Below are positions 1 through 8,196 of a stretch of 44,498 nt of DNA, piece by piece. The number at the start of each line of letters is the position of its first letter. Position 1 is the first letter of the stretch. A program made the translations under genes and the position numbers. Under the pieces are notes generated by a model, which saw nothing but the letters and a program-made list of their open reading frames with translations, was not told the origin of the DNA and ran no database searches. The stretch lies in the NCBI RefSeq assembly GCF_000186445.1, contig NZ_GL636070.1:1597737-1642234 (forward strand). Direction: 5' to 3'. This DNA comes from Streptococcus agalactiae ATCC 13813 (GTDB lineage Bacteria; Bacillota; Bacilli; Lactobacillales; Streptococcaceae).

Positions 1-1
1 G

Positions 2-34
2 AAACTCACTTAGATATTCTAAGTGAGTTTTTTT
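2..34 (+). terminator. Rho-independent terminator at window start
   Basis: A stem of about 12 bp (2-13 with 19-30) with a 5-nt loop runs into a T-tract on the plus strand. It would end a plus-strand transcript entering from outside the window. Read on the minus strand it follows pacL directly, but its T-run there is short, so termination of pacL here is possible but weaker. Confidence 0.75.
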
Positions 35-44
35 ATCAGCTAAA

Positions 45-2729
45 CTAAATAGCTTTTTCGTCTTGTCCTAATTTACGTTGGATAAATTTAACAATTTCCG
101 TTAACACTACCATCAATAAACTTCCGATAACTACAGTTAACCATTGTGTTGAACTTAAATGAGTTACATGGAAAAGTTTATTAAATCCAGGAACAACAAT
201 AGTCACCATCAAAAGAATGAAAGCTACTGGAATAGACCAGTTAAAGGTTCTATTTTTAAAAGCTCCAACTGTAAAGATTGATTGGTAAACTGATTTAACG
301 TTAAATGCATGTACCAATTGGATTAAACCAAGCGTTGCAAAGGCCATCGTAAGGGCATCTGCGTGAATCATGCGATAACCAGCATGTTCTGGATACATCA
401 ATGCCCAACCATAGACACCAAGTACTAAGATAGTTTGTAAAATACCTTGATAGATAATAGCTCCCATAACACCACCATCAAAGAAGTTTGACTGGCGACC
501 ACGAGGTTTATGTGTCATAACTCCTGGTTCAGCTGGCTCAACTCCAAGAGCGATAGCTGGAAGAGTATCTGTTACCAAGTTAATCCAAAGAAGGTGAACC
601 GGTGCAAGTACATCCCATCCTAATAAAGTTGCAAAGAAAATTGTAAATACCTCTGCCATGTTGGCTGAAAGAAGATATTGAATAGATTTTTGGATATTTG
701 AGAAGACTTTACGTCCTTCCTCAACAGCCACAATAATAGTTGCAAAATTATCATCAGCAAGAACCATATCAGAAGCACCTTTGGAAACTTCTGTACCAGT
801 TATTCCCATACCAATACCAATATCTGCTGTTTTTAGCGATGGAGCATCATTAACACCATCACCAGTCATGGCAACGACTTTGCCATCGTTTTGCCAAGCT
901 TTCACGATACGCACTTTATGTTCAGGAGAAACACGTGCATAGACAGAATATTGTTTAAATACTTTTTGAAACTCTTCGTCACTTAATTCATTAAGTTCAG
1001 CACCCGTAAAGACATGATCTTCTGTGTCATTTGCATCAATAATACCTAGACGCTTTGCAATAGCTTCTGCAGTATCTTGATGGTCCCCGGTAATCATAAT
1101 CGGACGAATTCCTGCTTCTTTAGCAACTCGAACAGCTTCTGCCGCTTCTGGACGCTCAGGGTCAATCATTCCCACTAAACCTGAGAATACTAAATCTGAC
1201 TCAACAATATCAGTCTCTAAAGTTGGAATTTGTGTTTCATATTTATAAGCCATCATCAAGACACGAAGAGCTTGTTTTGCGAGTTCTTTATTGGTATTTA
1301 GGATAGCCTCTTTATCTTCAGCCGTGATATCACGAACCAAGCCATTATCTTCAATTTTAGTAACTCGTTTTAATAATTGATCAGGAGCACCCTTGACTGC
1401 GATAAAGTAGCGACCATCTGATTCTTTATGAATCGTAGACATTAACTTACGATCTGAATCAAATGGTAACTCAGCGACACGTGGTTCATTTTTCAAAACT
1501 TCACGGACATCAAAATTCTTATCTAAACCAAATTGTACCAGTGCAGTCTCTGTTGGGTCACCGATTAATTTTCCTGAAGGATCAATCTTAGTATCGTTGG
1601 AGAAATTCATAATACGTAAAGTGTTATTATCAACTGAAATTTCTTCCGAAGATGATTGGAGAACGCCATTAGTATACACTTTTTCGACAGTCATTTGATT
1701 CATTGTCAGAGTACCAGTCTTATCCGATGCAATGATTTCTGTAGAACCTAAAGTTTCAACTGCAGGGAGTTTACGAACGATAGAATTACGTTTAGCAAGA
1801 GTTTTTGTTCCCATTGATAAGACAATCGTAACAATTGCAGGAAGCCCTTCTGGAATAGCTGCAACTGCTAAAGCAACTGAAGTCATCAATCCTTCAATCC
1901 AACCTTCTTTACGGACAAATATCCCCACTAAGAAAGTAATAACCGCAATAATCACGATTAAGTAAGTCAATAATTTAGAAAGTTGAACTAAACTTTGTTT
2001 CAATGGTGTTTCAGATTCATCAGCATTTGCCAACATATCAGCAATTTTACCAACTTCAGTATACATCCCTGTGTTAGTAACAACACCATATCCTCGACCA
2101 TACGTGACATTTGAATTTTGATACGCCATATTCACACGATCACCAATACCTGCATCCTCTGCTACTACTTGAGATATGTCTTTCTCAACAGGTACTGACT
2201 CACCAGTTAGAGCTGCTTCTTCAATTTTTAAAGACGCGGCTTCTAAAAGTCGTAAATCTGCGGGAACAACATCTCCTGCTTCTAACATAACGAGGTCACC
2301 AGGAACTAGTTCTTTAGAATCCACCTCAATAGTATGACCATCACGACGAACACGCGCAATTGGGCTTGACATATCTTTGAGGGCTTCAATAGCTGCTTCG
2401 GCTTGCCCCTCTTGATAAACACCAAAAGCTGCATTTAAGATAACAACTGCCAAGATAATCAATGCATCCGTTAAGCCATGCATACCTTCCGTAATAACAG
2501 AGAGAGCTGCAGCAACCAGTAAGATAATAATCATTAAATCTTTGAATTGGTCAAAAAACTTAGCTATTAGACTACGTTTTTTCCCTTCTTCAAGCTCATT
2601 GCGACCATACATCTCTAAGCGATTTTTCGCTTCTGTTGTTGATAATCCTTCACGAGAAGATTCTAAAGACGTTAGAACCTCTTCTTGACCTTGTGTGTAA
2701 AACAAGGATTTTTTCTGTTCTTTTAACAA
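45..2729 (-). CDS. pacL: P-type Ca2+/Mn2+-transporting ATPase (PacL/MgtA/CaxP type)
   Basis: This is an 894-residue P2-type cation ATPase of the plasma membrane that expels divalent cations at the cost of ATP. Visible motifs in order are the actuator TGES (175-178), PEGLP in the M4 ion site (293-297), the phosphorylated Asp in DKTGTLT (336-342), KGAPD in the nucleotide domain (446-450), TGDGVNDAP (622-630) and NLVTD in M6 (717-721). Paired hydrophobic segments follow at the C-terminus. The start is a TTG at 2727-2729, seven bases after a strong AGGAGG; no ATG fits the ribosome site. Streptococcal orthologues are known to export Ca2+ and Mn2+, and the manganese riboswitch in the leader supports Mn2+ as a physiological substrate. 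The gene appears monocistronic. Confidence 0.93.
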   Translation of the reverse strand: MLKEQKKSLFYTQGQEEVLTSLESSREGLSTTEAKNRLEMYGRNELEEGKKRSLIAKFFDQFKDLMIIILLVAAALSVITEGMHGLTDALIILAVVILNAAFGVYQEGQAEAAIEALKDMSSPIARVRRDGHTIEVDSKELVPGDLVMLEAGDVVPADLRLLEAASLKIEEAALTGESVPVEKDISQVVAEDAGIGDRVNMAYQNSNVTYGRGYGVVTNTGMYTEVGKIADMLANADESETPLKQSLVQLSKLLTYLIVIIAVITFLVGIFVRKEGWIEGLMTSVALAVAAIPEGLPAIVTIVLSMGTKTLAKRNSIVRKLPAVETLGSTEIIASDKTGTLTMNQMTVEKVYTNGVLQSSSEEISVDNNTLRIMNFSNDTKIDPSGKLIGDPTETALVQFGLDKNFDVREVLKNEPRVAELPFDSDRKLMSTIHKESDGRYFIAVKGAPDQLLKRVTKIEDNGLVRDITAEDKEAILNTNKELAKQALRVLMMAYKYETQIPTLETDIVESDLVFSGLVGMIDPERPEAAEAVRVAKEAGIRPIMITGDHQDTAEAIAKRLGIIDANDTEDHVFTGAELNELSDEEFQKVFKQYSVYARVSPEHKVRIVKAWQNDGKVVAMTGDGVNDAPSLKTADIGIGMGITGTEVSKGASDMVLADDNFATIIVAVEEGRKVFSNIQKSIQYLLSANMAEVFTIFFATLLGWDVLAPVHLLWINLVTDTLPAIALGVEPAEPGVMTHKPRGRQSNFFDGGVMGAIIYQGILQTILVLGVYGWALMYPEHAGYRMIHADALTMAFATLGLIQLVHAFNVKSVYQSIFTVGAFKNRTFNWSIPVAFILLMVTIVVPGFNKLFHVTHLSSTQWLTVVIGSLLMVVLTEIVKFIQRKLGQDEKAI

Positions 2730-2755
2730 AACCTTTCCTCCTTTGGTCTCTCCAC

Positions 2756-2792
2756 AAACAAAAAGAGACCTGTTTTTATGAAAACAAGTCTC
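2756..2792 (-). terminator. Riboswitch-controlled intrinsic terminator of pacL leader
   Basis: A 12-bp stem (2781-2792 with 2765-2776, one G-U pair) has a 4-nt loop and is followed on the minus strand by TTTTTGTTT. Its 5' arm includes the GAGACTTG that also closes the riboswitch P1 helix, so the two folds exclude each other. Ligand binding should favour P1 and let transcription continue into pacL. Confidence 0.8.
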
Positions 2793-2866
2793 GCTGTTTA
2801 AGACAACGCCGGAAATTTCTTTCGTAATGACGACATTGCCACGGTAAACCGTCTGCTACTCCCTTG
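2785..2866 (-). promoter_or_regulatory. yybP-ykoY manganese riboswitch
   Basis: Read on the minus strand, the leader opens with CAAGGGAGTAGC (2855-2866) and closes with GCGAGACTTG (2785-2794). Between them lies the ACGGTTTACCGT hairpin and the CCGGC element followed by a GTTGTC arm. This is the arrangement of the yybP-ykoY aptamer, where two legs dock and Mn2+ bridges them. P1 forms between CAAG and CTTG and competes with the terminator immediately downstream, giving a genetic ON switch. In streptococci this class activates a Mn2+/Ca2+ efflux ATPase, exactly the gene found here. Confidence 0.88.
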
Positions 2867-2867
2867 A

Positions 2868-3134
2868 TATGTTAATCATTGTAACAGAAAAAAATCCATT
2901 TTTCAATTAATTATCCTTGCTATCACTAATAATCTCAAGGGAAAAAACGAAGTTCATCTAGTCGAAATAAACCATACTGCAGTTTATCAAATAAATGGCT
3001 CTCATAAAGAGATCCCAGCGTCTTCAGTAGACGAAATTCATAATGACTACTCTTTTGTTAATGGTAATTATCTCAATACCATTGAATCTTTAATTCATAA
3101 TTTGCAAAACAGGCTCCTGTCTCCGTTTGCTTAA
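2868..3134 (+). other. Open frame without start; possible coding relic
   Basis: A plus-strand frame stays open for 88 codons after a TGA at 2865-2867 and ends at TAA 3132-3134. It has no ATG, GTG or TTG near its 5' end. The part from about 2913 to 3072 lies outside any other gene and reads like ordinary coding sequence; the rest overlaps DUF1934 in antisense and, at the other end, the pacL promoter. I recognise no family. It may be the decayed tail of a lost gene, or chance. Confidence 0.2.
2878..2906 (-). promoter_or_regulatory. pacL promoter
   Basis: TTGAAA (2901-2906) and TACAAT (2878-2883) are separated by exactly 17 nt on the minus strand. The expected transcription start, about 2870-2872, falls a few bases before the riboswitch P1 helix, so the position fits a riboswitch-led transcript. 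Confidence 0.7.
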
Positions 3135-3471
3135 GGACATAATTGATGTGCAACCTTTGCTGTGACAAATCAAACTGATAGTGACTTGTCTCTGTAATCA
3201 AATGTTGAATACCAAGTGGAGTGGGGATATTAACCAAAGCAGGCGTTTCACGATGAAAACGCATTACAGACTTAGGATTTGAAAACCTCGTCATAAGCAA
3301 TTCCTCATGATTTGCCTTAATAACTACTCTCTCGCCCTCAGCATTAATATAATTCAAATAAACGTAACTTCCTTTTTCAATAAATTGACAATCGTGAATC
3401 TCATGAATCATTTCGGTTTCGTTGTCAATTTGAATGTTATTGTTAATTTCTAGTTTCATGACTTCTCTCAC
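3073..3471 (-). CDS. DUF1934 (YwiB-like) protein
   Basis: A 132-residue protein of the DUF1934 family, a small beta-barrel fold reminiscent of lipocalins; the biochemical role is unknown. The sequence is rich in alternating strands, has no signal peptide and no membrane segment, and ends in a typical KIQWY-like strand. The frame begins with GTG at 3469-3471, nine bases after AGAAGG; an ATG four codons in (3457-3459) is the alternative and has a poorer ribosome site. The predicted promoter would place the RNA start at about 3480, inside or after AGAAGG, which leaves the start unsettled. The gene is divergent from the HD-domain gene, with overlapping promoters. Confidence 0.75.
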   Translation of the reverse strand: MREVMKLEINNNIQIDNETEMIHEIHDCQFIEKGSYVYLNYINAEGERVVIKANHEELLMTRFSNPKSVMRFHRETPALVNIPTPLGIQHLITETSHYQFDLSQQRLHINYVLKQTETGACFANYELKIQWY

Positions 3472-3486
3472 TTCTTTTATCCTTCT

Positions 3487-3515
3487 ATTCTACCAATTTC
3501 TGACTCAAGTTTCAA
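3487..3515 (-). promoter_or_regulatory. DUF1934 gene promoter
   Basis: TTGAAA (3510-3515) and TAGAAT (3487-3492) lie 17 nt apart on the minus strand. The site interlocks with the oppositely directed promoter at 3500-3528, so RNA polymerase cannot occupy both at once. Confidence 0.5.
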
Positions 3516-3528
3516 TTTTTGCTATAAT
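3500..3528 (+). promoter_or_regulatory. HD-domain gene promoter (extended -10)
   Basis: CTGACT (3500-3505), 17 nt, then TGC-TATAAT (3520-3528) form a good extended -10 promoter. Only six bases separate the -10 box from the ATG at 3535, so the start of transcription should coincide with the start codon. Confidence 0.62.
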
Positions 3529-3534
3529 ATATAT

Positions 3535-4851
3535 ATGAATGAAAAAGTATTTCGTGACCCCGTTCACACTTATATCCATGTAAATAATCAAGTCATATAT
3601 GACTTGATTAACACTAAAGAATTTCAACGTTTACGACGCATTAAACAAACCTCAACGACTTCTTTTACCTTCCATGGTGCAGAGCATAGTCGTTTTTCAC
3701 ATTGTCTCGGAGTTTATGAACTGGCTCGTAAAGTTACAGAAATCTTTGATGAACATTATTCTGATCTTTGGAATAAAAATGAGTCCCTGCTAACGATGGC
3801 TGCCGCCCTACTACATGATATCGGACATGGCGCATATTCTCATACATTTGAGCGTCTCTTCAATACTGATCATGAAGCTTACACTCAGGAAATCATCACC
3901 AATCCTACCACAGAGATTAATGCTATTTTACGAAAGGTGGCTCCTGATTTTCCTGATAAAGTAGCTAGTGTTATTAATCATAGCTACCCCAATAAACAAG
4001 TTGTTCAATTAATTTCTAGTCAAATTGATTGTGATCGAATGGACTATCTTCTCAGAGATTCTTACTACACTGCTGCTAGCTATGGACAATTTGATTTAAC
4101 ACGAATTTTACGCGTTATTAGACCAACCGATTCTGGAATTGCTTTTGCTCGTAACGGGATGCACGCTGTGGAAGATTATATTGTTAGTCGCTTCCAAATG
4201 TATATGCAAGTTTATTTCCATCCAGCCAGTCGTGCTATGGAATTACTCTTACAAAATTTACTAAAACGTGCTCGCTTCTTATTTGATACCCATCGCGATT
4301 TTTTTGAACAAACTTCTCCAAATCTTATTCCTTTCTTCACGGATCAATATGATTTACAAGATTATTTAGCCCTAGATGATGGGGTAATGAATACTTACTT
4401 TCAATCTTGGATGCAAGCTGATGATAACATTTTGGCAGATTTAGCTAATCGTTTTATCAATCGAAAAGTCTTTAAATCAATTACCTTTGAAGAGGCTGAC
4501 AAAGAAAATCTAGTTAAAATGAAAGAACTAGTCTCACAGGTTGGTTTTGATCCCGATTATTACACTGGTGTCCATGCTAATTTTGACTTACCTTACGATG
4601 TTTATCGGCCTGAACATTCAAATCCACGAACAGAAATTCAAATTATCCAAAAGAATGGACAACTTGCTGAATTATCAAGCTTATCACCGATTGTAAAAGC
4701 ATTAACTGGATCTAATTATGGTGATCAACGTTTTTATTTTCCAAAAGAAATGTTGACATTAGATAGCTTATTTTCAAGTACAAAAGAAGAATTTCAATCT
4801 TACATCACAAATGAGCATTTGACACTCACGAAAGATGATAGCCATTCATGA
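3535..4851 (+). CDS. HD-domain metal-dependent phosphohydrolase (YwfO-like)
   Basis: A 438-residue cytoplasmic protein of the HD superfamily related to dGTPase-like hydrolases and to B. subtilis YwfO. The metal site is visible as RFSH, then LLHDIGHGAYSH and later DCDRMDYLLRDS, giving the H...HD...D set. The substrate is not established; a (deoxy)nucleotide phosphate is the family expectation. The N-terminus MNEKVFRDPVH is the conserved start of the family, yet there is no Shine-Dalgarno and the -10 box sits six bases upstream, suggesting a leaderless mRNA. It may be the first gene of an operon with the HAD phosphatase and the Fem-like ligases, since no terminator is seen before 9431. Confidence 0.88.
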   Translation: MNEKVFRDPVHTYIHVNNQVIYDLINTKEFQRLRRIKQTSTTSFTFHGAEHSRFSHCLGVYELARKVTEIFDEHYSDLWNKNESLLTMAAALLHDIGHGAYSHTFERLFNTDHEAYTQEIITNPTTEINAILRKVAPDFPDKVASVINHSYPNKQVVQLISSQIDCDRMDYLLRDSYYTAASYGQFDLTRILRVIRPTDSGIAFARNGMHAVEDYIVSRFQMYMQVYFHPASRAMELLLQNLLKRARFLFDTHRDFFEQTSPNLIPFFTDQYDLQDYLALDDGVMNTYFQSWMQADDNILADLANRFINRKVFKSITFEEADKENLVKMKELVSQVGFDPDYYTGVHANFDLPYDVYRPEHSNPRTEIQIIQKNGQLAELSSLSPIVKALTGSNYGDQRFYFPKEMLTLDSLFSSTKEEFQSYITNEHLTLTKDDSHS

Positions 4852-4921
4852 CAAACCCTTTATTTTTTAGTAAGATATAAGGTGAGTATTTTAGGATATT
4901 GAATAAAGAGTGGGAGATAAA

Positions 4922-5734
4922 ATGACTTCAATTAAACTTGTTGCCGTAGATATTGACGGCACTCTATTAAATAGTAAGCGTGAAACTACACCTGAAGTGG
5001 CTAAAGCTGTTCAAGAAGCAAAATCAAAAGGCGTTAAAATTGTTATTGCTACAGGACGTCCAATCATCGGAGTCCAAGATCTTTTAGAAGAATTGAAACT
5101 CAATGAAGAGGGGGATTATGTTATCACCTTTAACGGCGGTCTAGTTCAAGACACAGCCACAGGAGATGACATCATCAAAGAAACCTTAACCTATGAAGAC
5201 TATCTGGATTTCGAACTATTAGCGCGTAAATTAGGCATCCACATGCACGCCATTACAAAAGAAGGAATTTACACAGCAAATCGTGATATTGGTAAATATA
5301 CAATACACGAAGCAACTTTAGTTAATATGCCGCTCTTCTATCGTACTCCTGAAGAAATGGGAGACAAAGAAATCATTAAACTAATGATGATTGATCAACC
5401 TGACATCTTAGATGCAGCAATTGCTAAAATTCCAAAAAAAGTTCTCGATAACTACACTATTGTAAAATCAACTCCTTTTTATTTAGAAATTTTACCCAAA
5501 AACGTTAATAAAGGCACTGCACTTCTCCACCTTGCAGAGAAAATGGGATTAACTGTAGATCAAACAATGGCTATTGGTGATGAAGAAAATGACCGTGCTA
5601 TGCTTGAAGTTGTTGGAAATCCTGTTGTTATGCAAAACGGCAATCCTGAACTAAAAAAAATAGCAAAATATATCACCAAATCAAACGAGGAAAGTGGCGT
5701 AGCCTACGCACTACGTGAATGGGTAATAAACTGA
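4922..5734 (+). CDS. Cof-type HAD-IIB phosphatase (YidA-like)
   Basis: A 270-residue haloacid dehalogenase-superfamily phosphatase. Motif I is DIDGTLL near residues 9-15, motif II is IATGRP, and the C-terminal GDEENDRAM carries the Mg2+-binding acids; the middle is the type IIB cap. Such enzymes dephosphorylate small sugar phosphates or phosphorylated cofactors; the substrate cannot be read from sequence. I chose ATG 4922 because GGGAG lies six to seven bases ahead; a GTG at 4910 in the same frame has no ribosome site. The stop TGA (5732-5734) overlaps the ATG of the next gene, so the two are translationally coupled and a link to cell-wall or precursor metabolism is plausible but unproven. 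Confidence 0.88.
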   Translation: MTSIKLVAVDIDGTLLNSKRETTPEVAKAVQEAKSKGVKIVIATGRPIIGVQDLLEELKLNEEGDYVITFNGGLVQDTATGDDIIKETLTYEDYLDFELLARKLGIHMHAITKEGIYTANRDIGKYTIHEATLVNMPLFYRTPEEMGDKEIIKLMMIDQPDILDAAIAKIPKKVLDNYTIVKSTPFYLEILPKNVNKGTALLHLAEKMGLTVDQTMAIGDEENDRAMLEVVGNPVVMQNGNPELKKIAKYITKSNEESGVAYALREWVIN

Positions 5735-6954
5735 TGTATCATGTTACCGTTGGAATATCCGAAAAAGAATATGATGCCTTTGCTATTGCATCGTCTCAAA
5801 CCAATCTCCTCCACTCTTCAAAGTGGGCACAAGTAAAATCAAATTGGCAAAATGAACGTTTAGGCTTTTATAAAGATGACCAATTAGTTGCTGTAGCTAG
5901 CATCTTAATTAAATCATTACCACTTGGTTTTACAATGCTTTATATTCCACGTGGACCTATTATGGACTACAGCAATAAAGAATTAGTTGGCTTTGTGTTA
6001 AAAACACTAAAAAACTTTGGACGAAAGAAAAGTGCTGTTTTTGCAAAATTCGATCCAGCACTTCTTCTACGTCAATATCACCTTAAAGAAGAGAATGTCG
6101 CCGAAGAGATAGATGAAAGTAGACAGGCAATTGATAATCTTAAGTCAGCAGGTGCCCAATGGATAGGTCCAACGAAAGCCATTTCCGAAACCATCCAACC
6201 TCGTTTTCAAGCGAACATCTATACCAAAGCAAATATAGAAGAAAACTTTCCAAAACACACTAAACGTCTGATAAAAGATGCAAAGCATCGCGGTGTTCAA
6301 ATTTATCGTGCCAACATTGATGACTTACCTAAATTCGCCACGGTTGTAGCATTAACCGAGAATCGTAAAGGTGTAGCATTACGTAATGAAAACTATTTCC
6401 ATCAACTAATGACAATTTATGGAGAAGATGCCTATCTCTATTTGGCTAAAGTCAATCTTCCTAAAAGATTAGCGCAATTTAAAGAACAACTTCTTCAAAT
6501 CCAAAAAGATTTATCAGAGACTCCATCCCATCAAAAAAGTCGCCTGACAAGGCTAAATCAACAAGAAGCTTCTGTTAAACAATATATCCTTGAATTTCAG
6601 GAGTTTAGCAAGAAATATCCAGATGAGCCTGTCATTGCAGGAATTTTGTCCATTCGTTTTGGCAATGTCCTGGAGATGTTGTATGCTGGTATGGATGATA
6701 GCTTCCGTAAATTTTATCCACAGTATCTCTTGAATGCTAGGGTGTTCGAAGATGCTTTCAAAAATGGTATTGTATCTGCTAATCTAGGCGGTGTCGAGGG
6801 AAGTCTTAACGATGGTTTAACAAAATTTAAAAGTAACTTCAATCCAATGTTTGAAGAATATATTGGCGAGTTTAATCTAGCAATCAATCCATTATTATAT
6901 AAATTGGCCAACCTAGCCTATACTATTCGAAAAAAACAAAGACACTCTCACTAA
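5734..6954 (+). CDS. murM: FemABX aminoacyltransferase, MurM-like
   Basis: A 406-residue Fem-type transferase. These enzymes take an amino acid from aminoacyl-tRNA and add it to the lysine side chain of the peptidoglycan precursor, building the interpeptide bridge. The two GNAT-like halves are interrupted at about 240-300 by a charged helical hairpin, the coiled-coil arm typical of Fem ligases. IKSLPLGFTMLYIPRGPIMDYS is shared with the next gene. The start ATG 5734 overlaps the HAD stop by one base (TGATG); an in-frame ATG at 5719 would add five residues but lies inside the HAD gene. In pneumococcus MurM adds Ser or Ala as first bridge residue; which residue is added here is inference. Confidence 0.85.
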   Translation: MYHVTVGISEKEYDAFAIASSQTNLLHSSKWAQVKSNWQNERLGFYKDDQLVAVASILIKSLPLGFTMLYIPRGPIMDYSNKELVGFVLKTLKNFGRKKSAVFAKFDPALLLRQYHLKEENVAEEIDESRQAIDNLKSAGAQWIGPTKAISETIQPRFQANIYTKANIEENFPKHTKRLIKDAKHRGVQIYRANIDDLPKFATVVALTENRKGVALRNENYFHQLMTIYGEDAYLYLAKVNLPKRLAQFKEQLLQIQKDLSETPSHQKSRLTRLNQQEASVKQYILEFQEFSKKYPDEPVIAGILSIRFGNVLEMLYAGMDDSFRKFYPQYLLNARVFEDAFKNGIVSANLGGVEGSLNDGLTKFKSNFNPMFEEYIGEFNLAINPLLYKLANLAYTIRKKQRHSH

Positions 6955-6966
6955 GAAAGGAAACTC

Positions 6967-8178
6967 ATGTATAGAGAAATTACCGCTGTCGAACACGATC
7001 GCTTTGTGAGCGAATCCAACCAAACAAACCTACTTCAATCTTCTAATTGGCCCAAAGTAAAAGACAACTGGGGTAGTCAATTACTTGGCTTTTTTGACGG
7101 TGAAACCCAAATTGCCAGCGCTAGTATTCTCATCAAATCACTTCCTCTTGGCTTCTCCATGCTATATATTCCGCGTGGACCAATCATGGATTACTCCAAT
7201 CTAGATATTGTAACTAAGGTCCTTAAGGACCTTAAAGCTTTTGGCAAAAAACAAAGAGCTCTCTTTATCAAGTGTGATCCTCTCATCTATTTAAAAATGG
7301 TCAATGCCAAAGATTTTGAAAATTCGCCCGATGAAAAAGAAGGGTTAATCGCCATTGATCATTTACAGCGTGCAGGTGCTGATTGGACTGGTCGGACAAC
7401 AGATTTAGCTCATACTATCCAACCACGTTTTCAGGCAAACCTATATGCTAATCAATTTGGACTTGATAAAATGTCTAAAAAAACTCGTCAAGCTATTCGA
7501 ACTTCCAAAAATAAGGGAGTAGATATACAATTTGGTAGCCATGAACTACTTGAAGATTTTGCAGAGTTAATGAAAAAAACGGAAGACCGTAAAGGGATAA
7601 ATCTTAGAGGAATTGACTACTACCAAAAACTCCTTGATACGTATCCTAATAACTCATACATCACAATGGCTTCGCTAGATGTTGCAAAACGATTAGAAAA
7701 AATAGAAAAAGAATGTCAGATAGCTCAATCTGAAAGAATAAAATCACTTGAACTTAATCGTGAGAAAAAAGTTAAACAACACCAAGATACGATTGATCGA
7801 TTAAATAAAGAAATTGATTTTCTCAAAGAAGCTCAAAAAGCCTATGACCGAGACAGTATTCCATTGGCTGCAACCCTCACTCTAGAATTTGGTAATACAT
7901 CAGAAAATATTTATGCTGGTATGGACGATTACTTCAAATCTTATTCTGCTCCTATTTACACTTGGTTTGAAACAGCTCAAAGGGCTTTTGAACGTGGAAA
8001 TATTTGGCAAAATATGGGGGGGATCGAGAATGACTTATCTGGTGGTTTATATCATTTTAAGTCTAAGTTCGAACCAATCATTGAGGAATTTATTGGAGAA
8101 TTTAACATTCCAGTGAACAGATTGCTTTATAAAGCCTCTAATTATGTCTATGCCTTACGCAAAAAACGTAATAGCTAG
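6967..8178 (+). CDS. murN: FemABX aminoacyltransferase, MurN-like
   Basis: A 403-residue paralogue of the gene just upstream, alike through the N-terminal domain (QTNLLQSSNWP, LGFSMLYIPRGPIMDYSN) and the C-terminal FKSKFEPIIEEFIGEFN region. The inserted helical arm, about residues 235-280, is strongly charged and coiled-coil-like. By analogy with pneumococcal MurN it should add the second bridge residue, usually alanine, to lipid II already modified by the first enzyme. An AAGGAAA ribosome site sits seven bases before the ATG, and the gap to murM is 12 bases. The two genes evidently arose by tandem duplication. Confidence 0.85.
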   Translation: MYREITAVEHDRFVSESNQTNLLQSSNWPKVKDNWGSQLLGFFDGETQIASASILIKSLPLGFSMLYIPRGPIMDYSNLDIVTKVLKDLKAFGKKQRALFIKCDPLIYLKMVNAKDFENSPDEKEGLIAIDHLQRAGADWTGRTTDLAHTIQPRFQANLYANQFGLDKMSKKTRQAIRTSKNKGVDIQFGSHELLEDFAELMKKTEDRKGINLRGIDYYQKLLDTYPNNSYITMASLDVAKRLEKIEKECQIAQSERIKSLELNREKKVKQHQDTIDRLNKEIDFLKEAQKAYDRDSIPLAATLTLEFGNTSENIYAGMDDYFKSYSAPIYTWFETAQRAFERGNIWQNMGGIENDLSGGLYHFKSKFEPIIEEFIGEFNIPVNRLLYKASNYVYALRKKRNS

Positions 8179-8196
8179 TTAGGAAAGGATACTTTT

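Noticed and set aside
5719..5733. Earlier ATG for the MurM-like gene
   Set aside because: It lies inside the HAD gene with no ribosome site; the TGATG overlap at 5732-5736 gives the conserved N-terminus.
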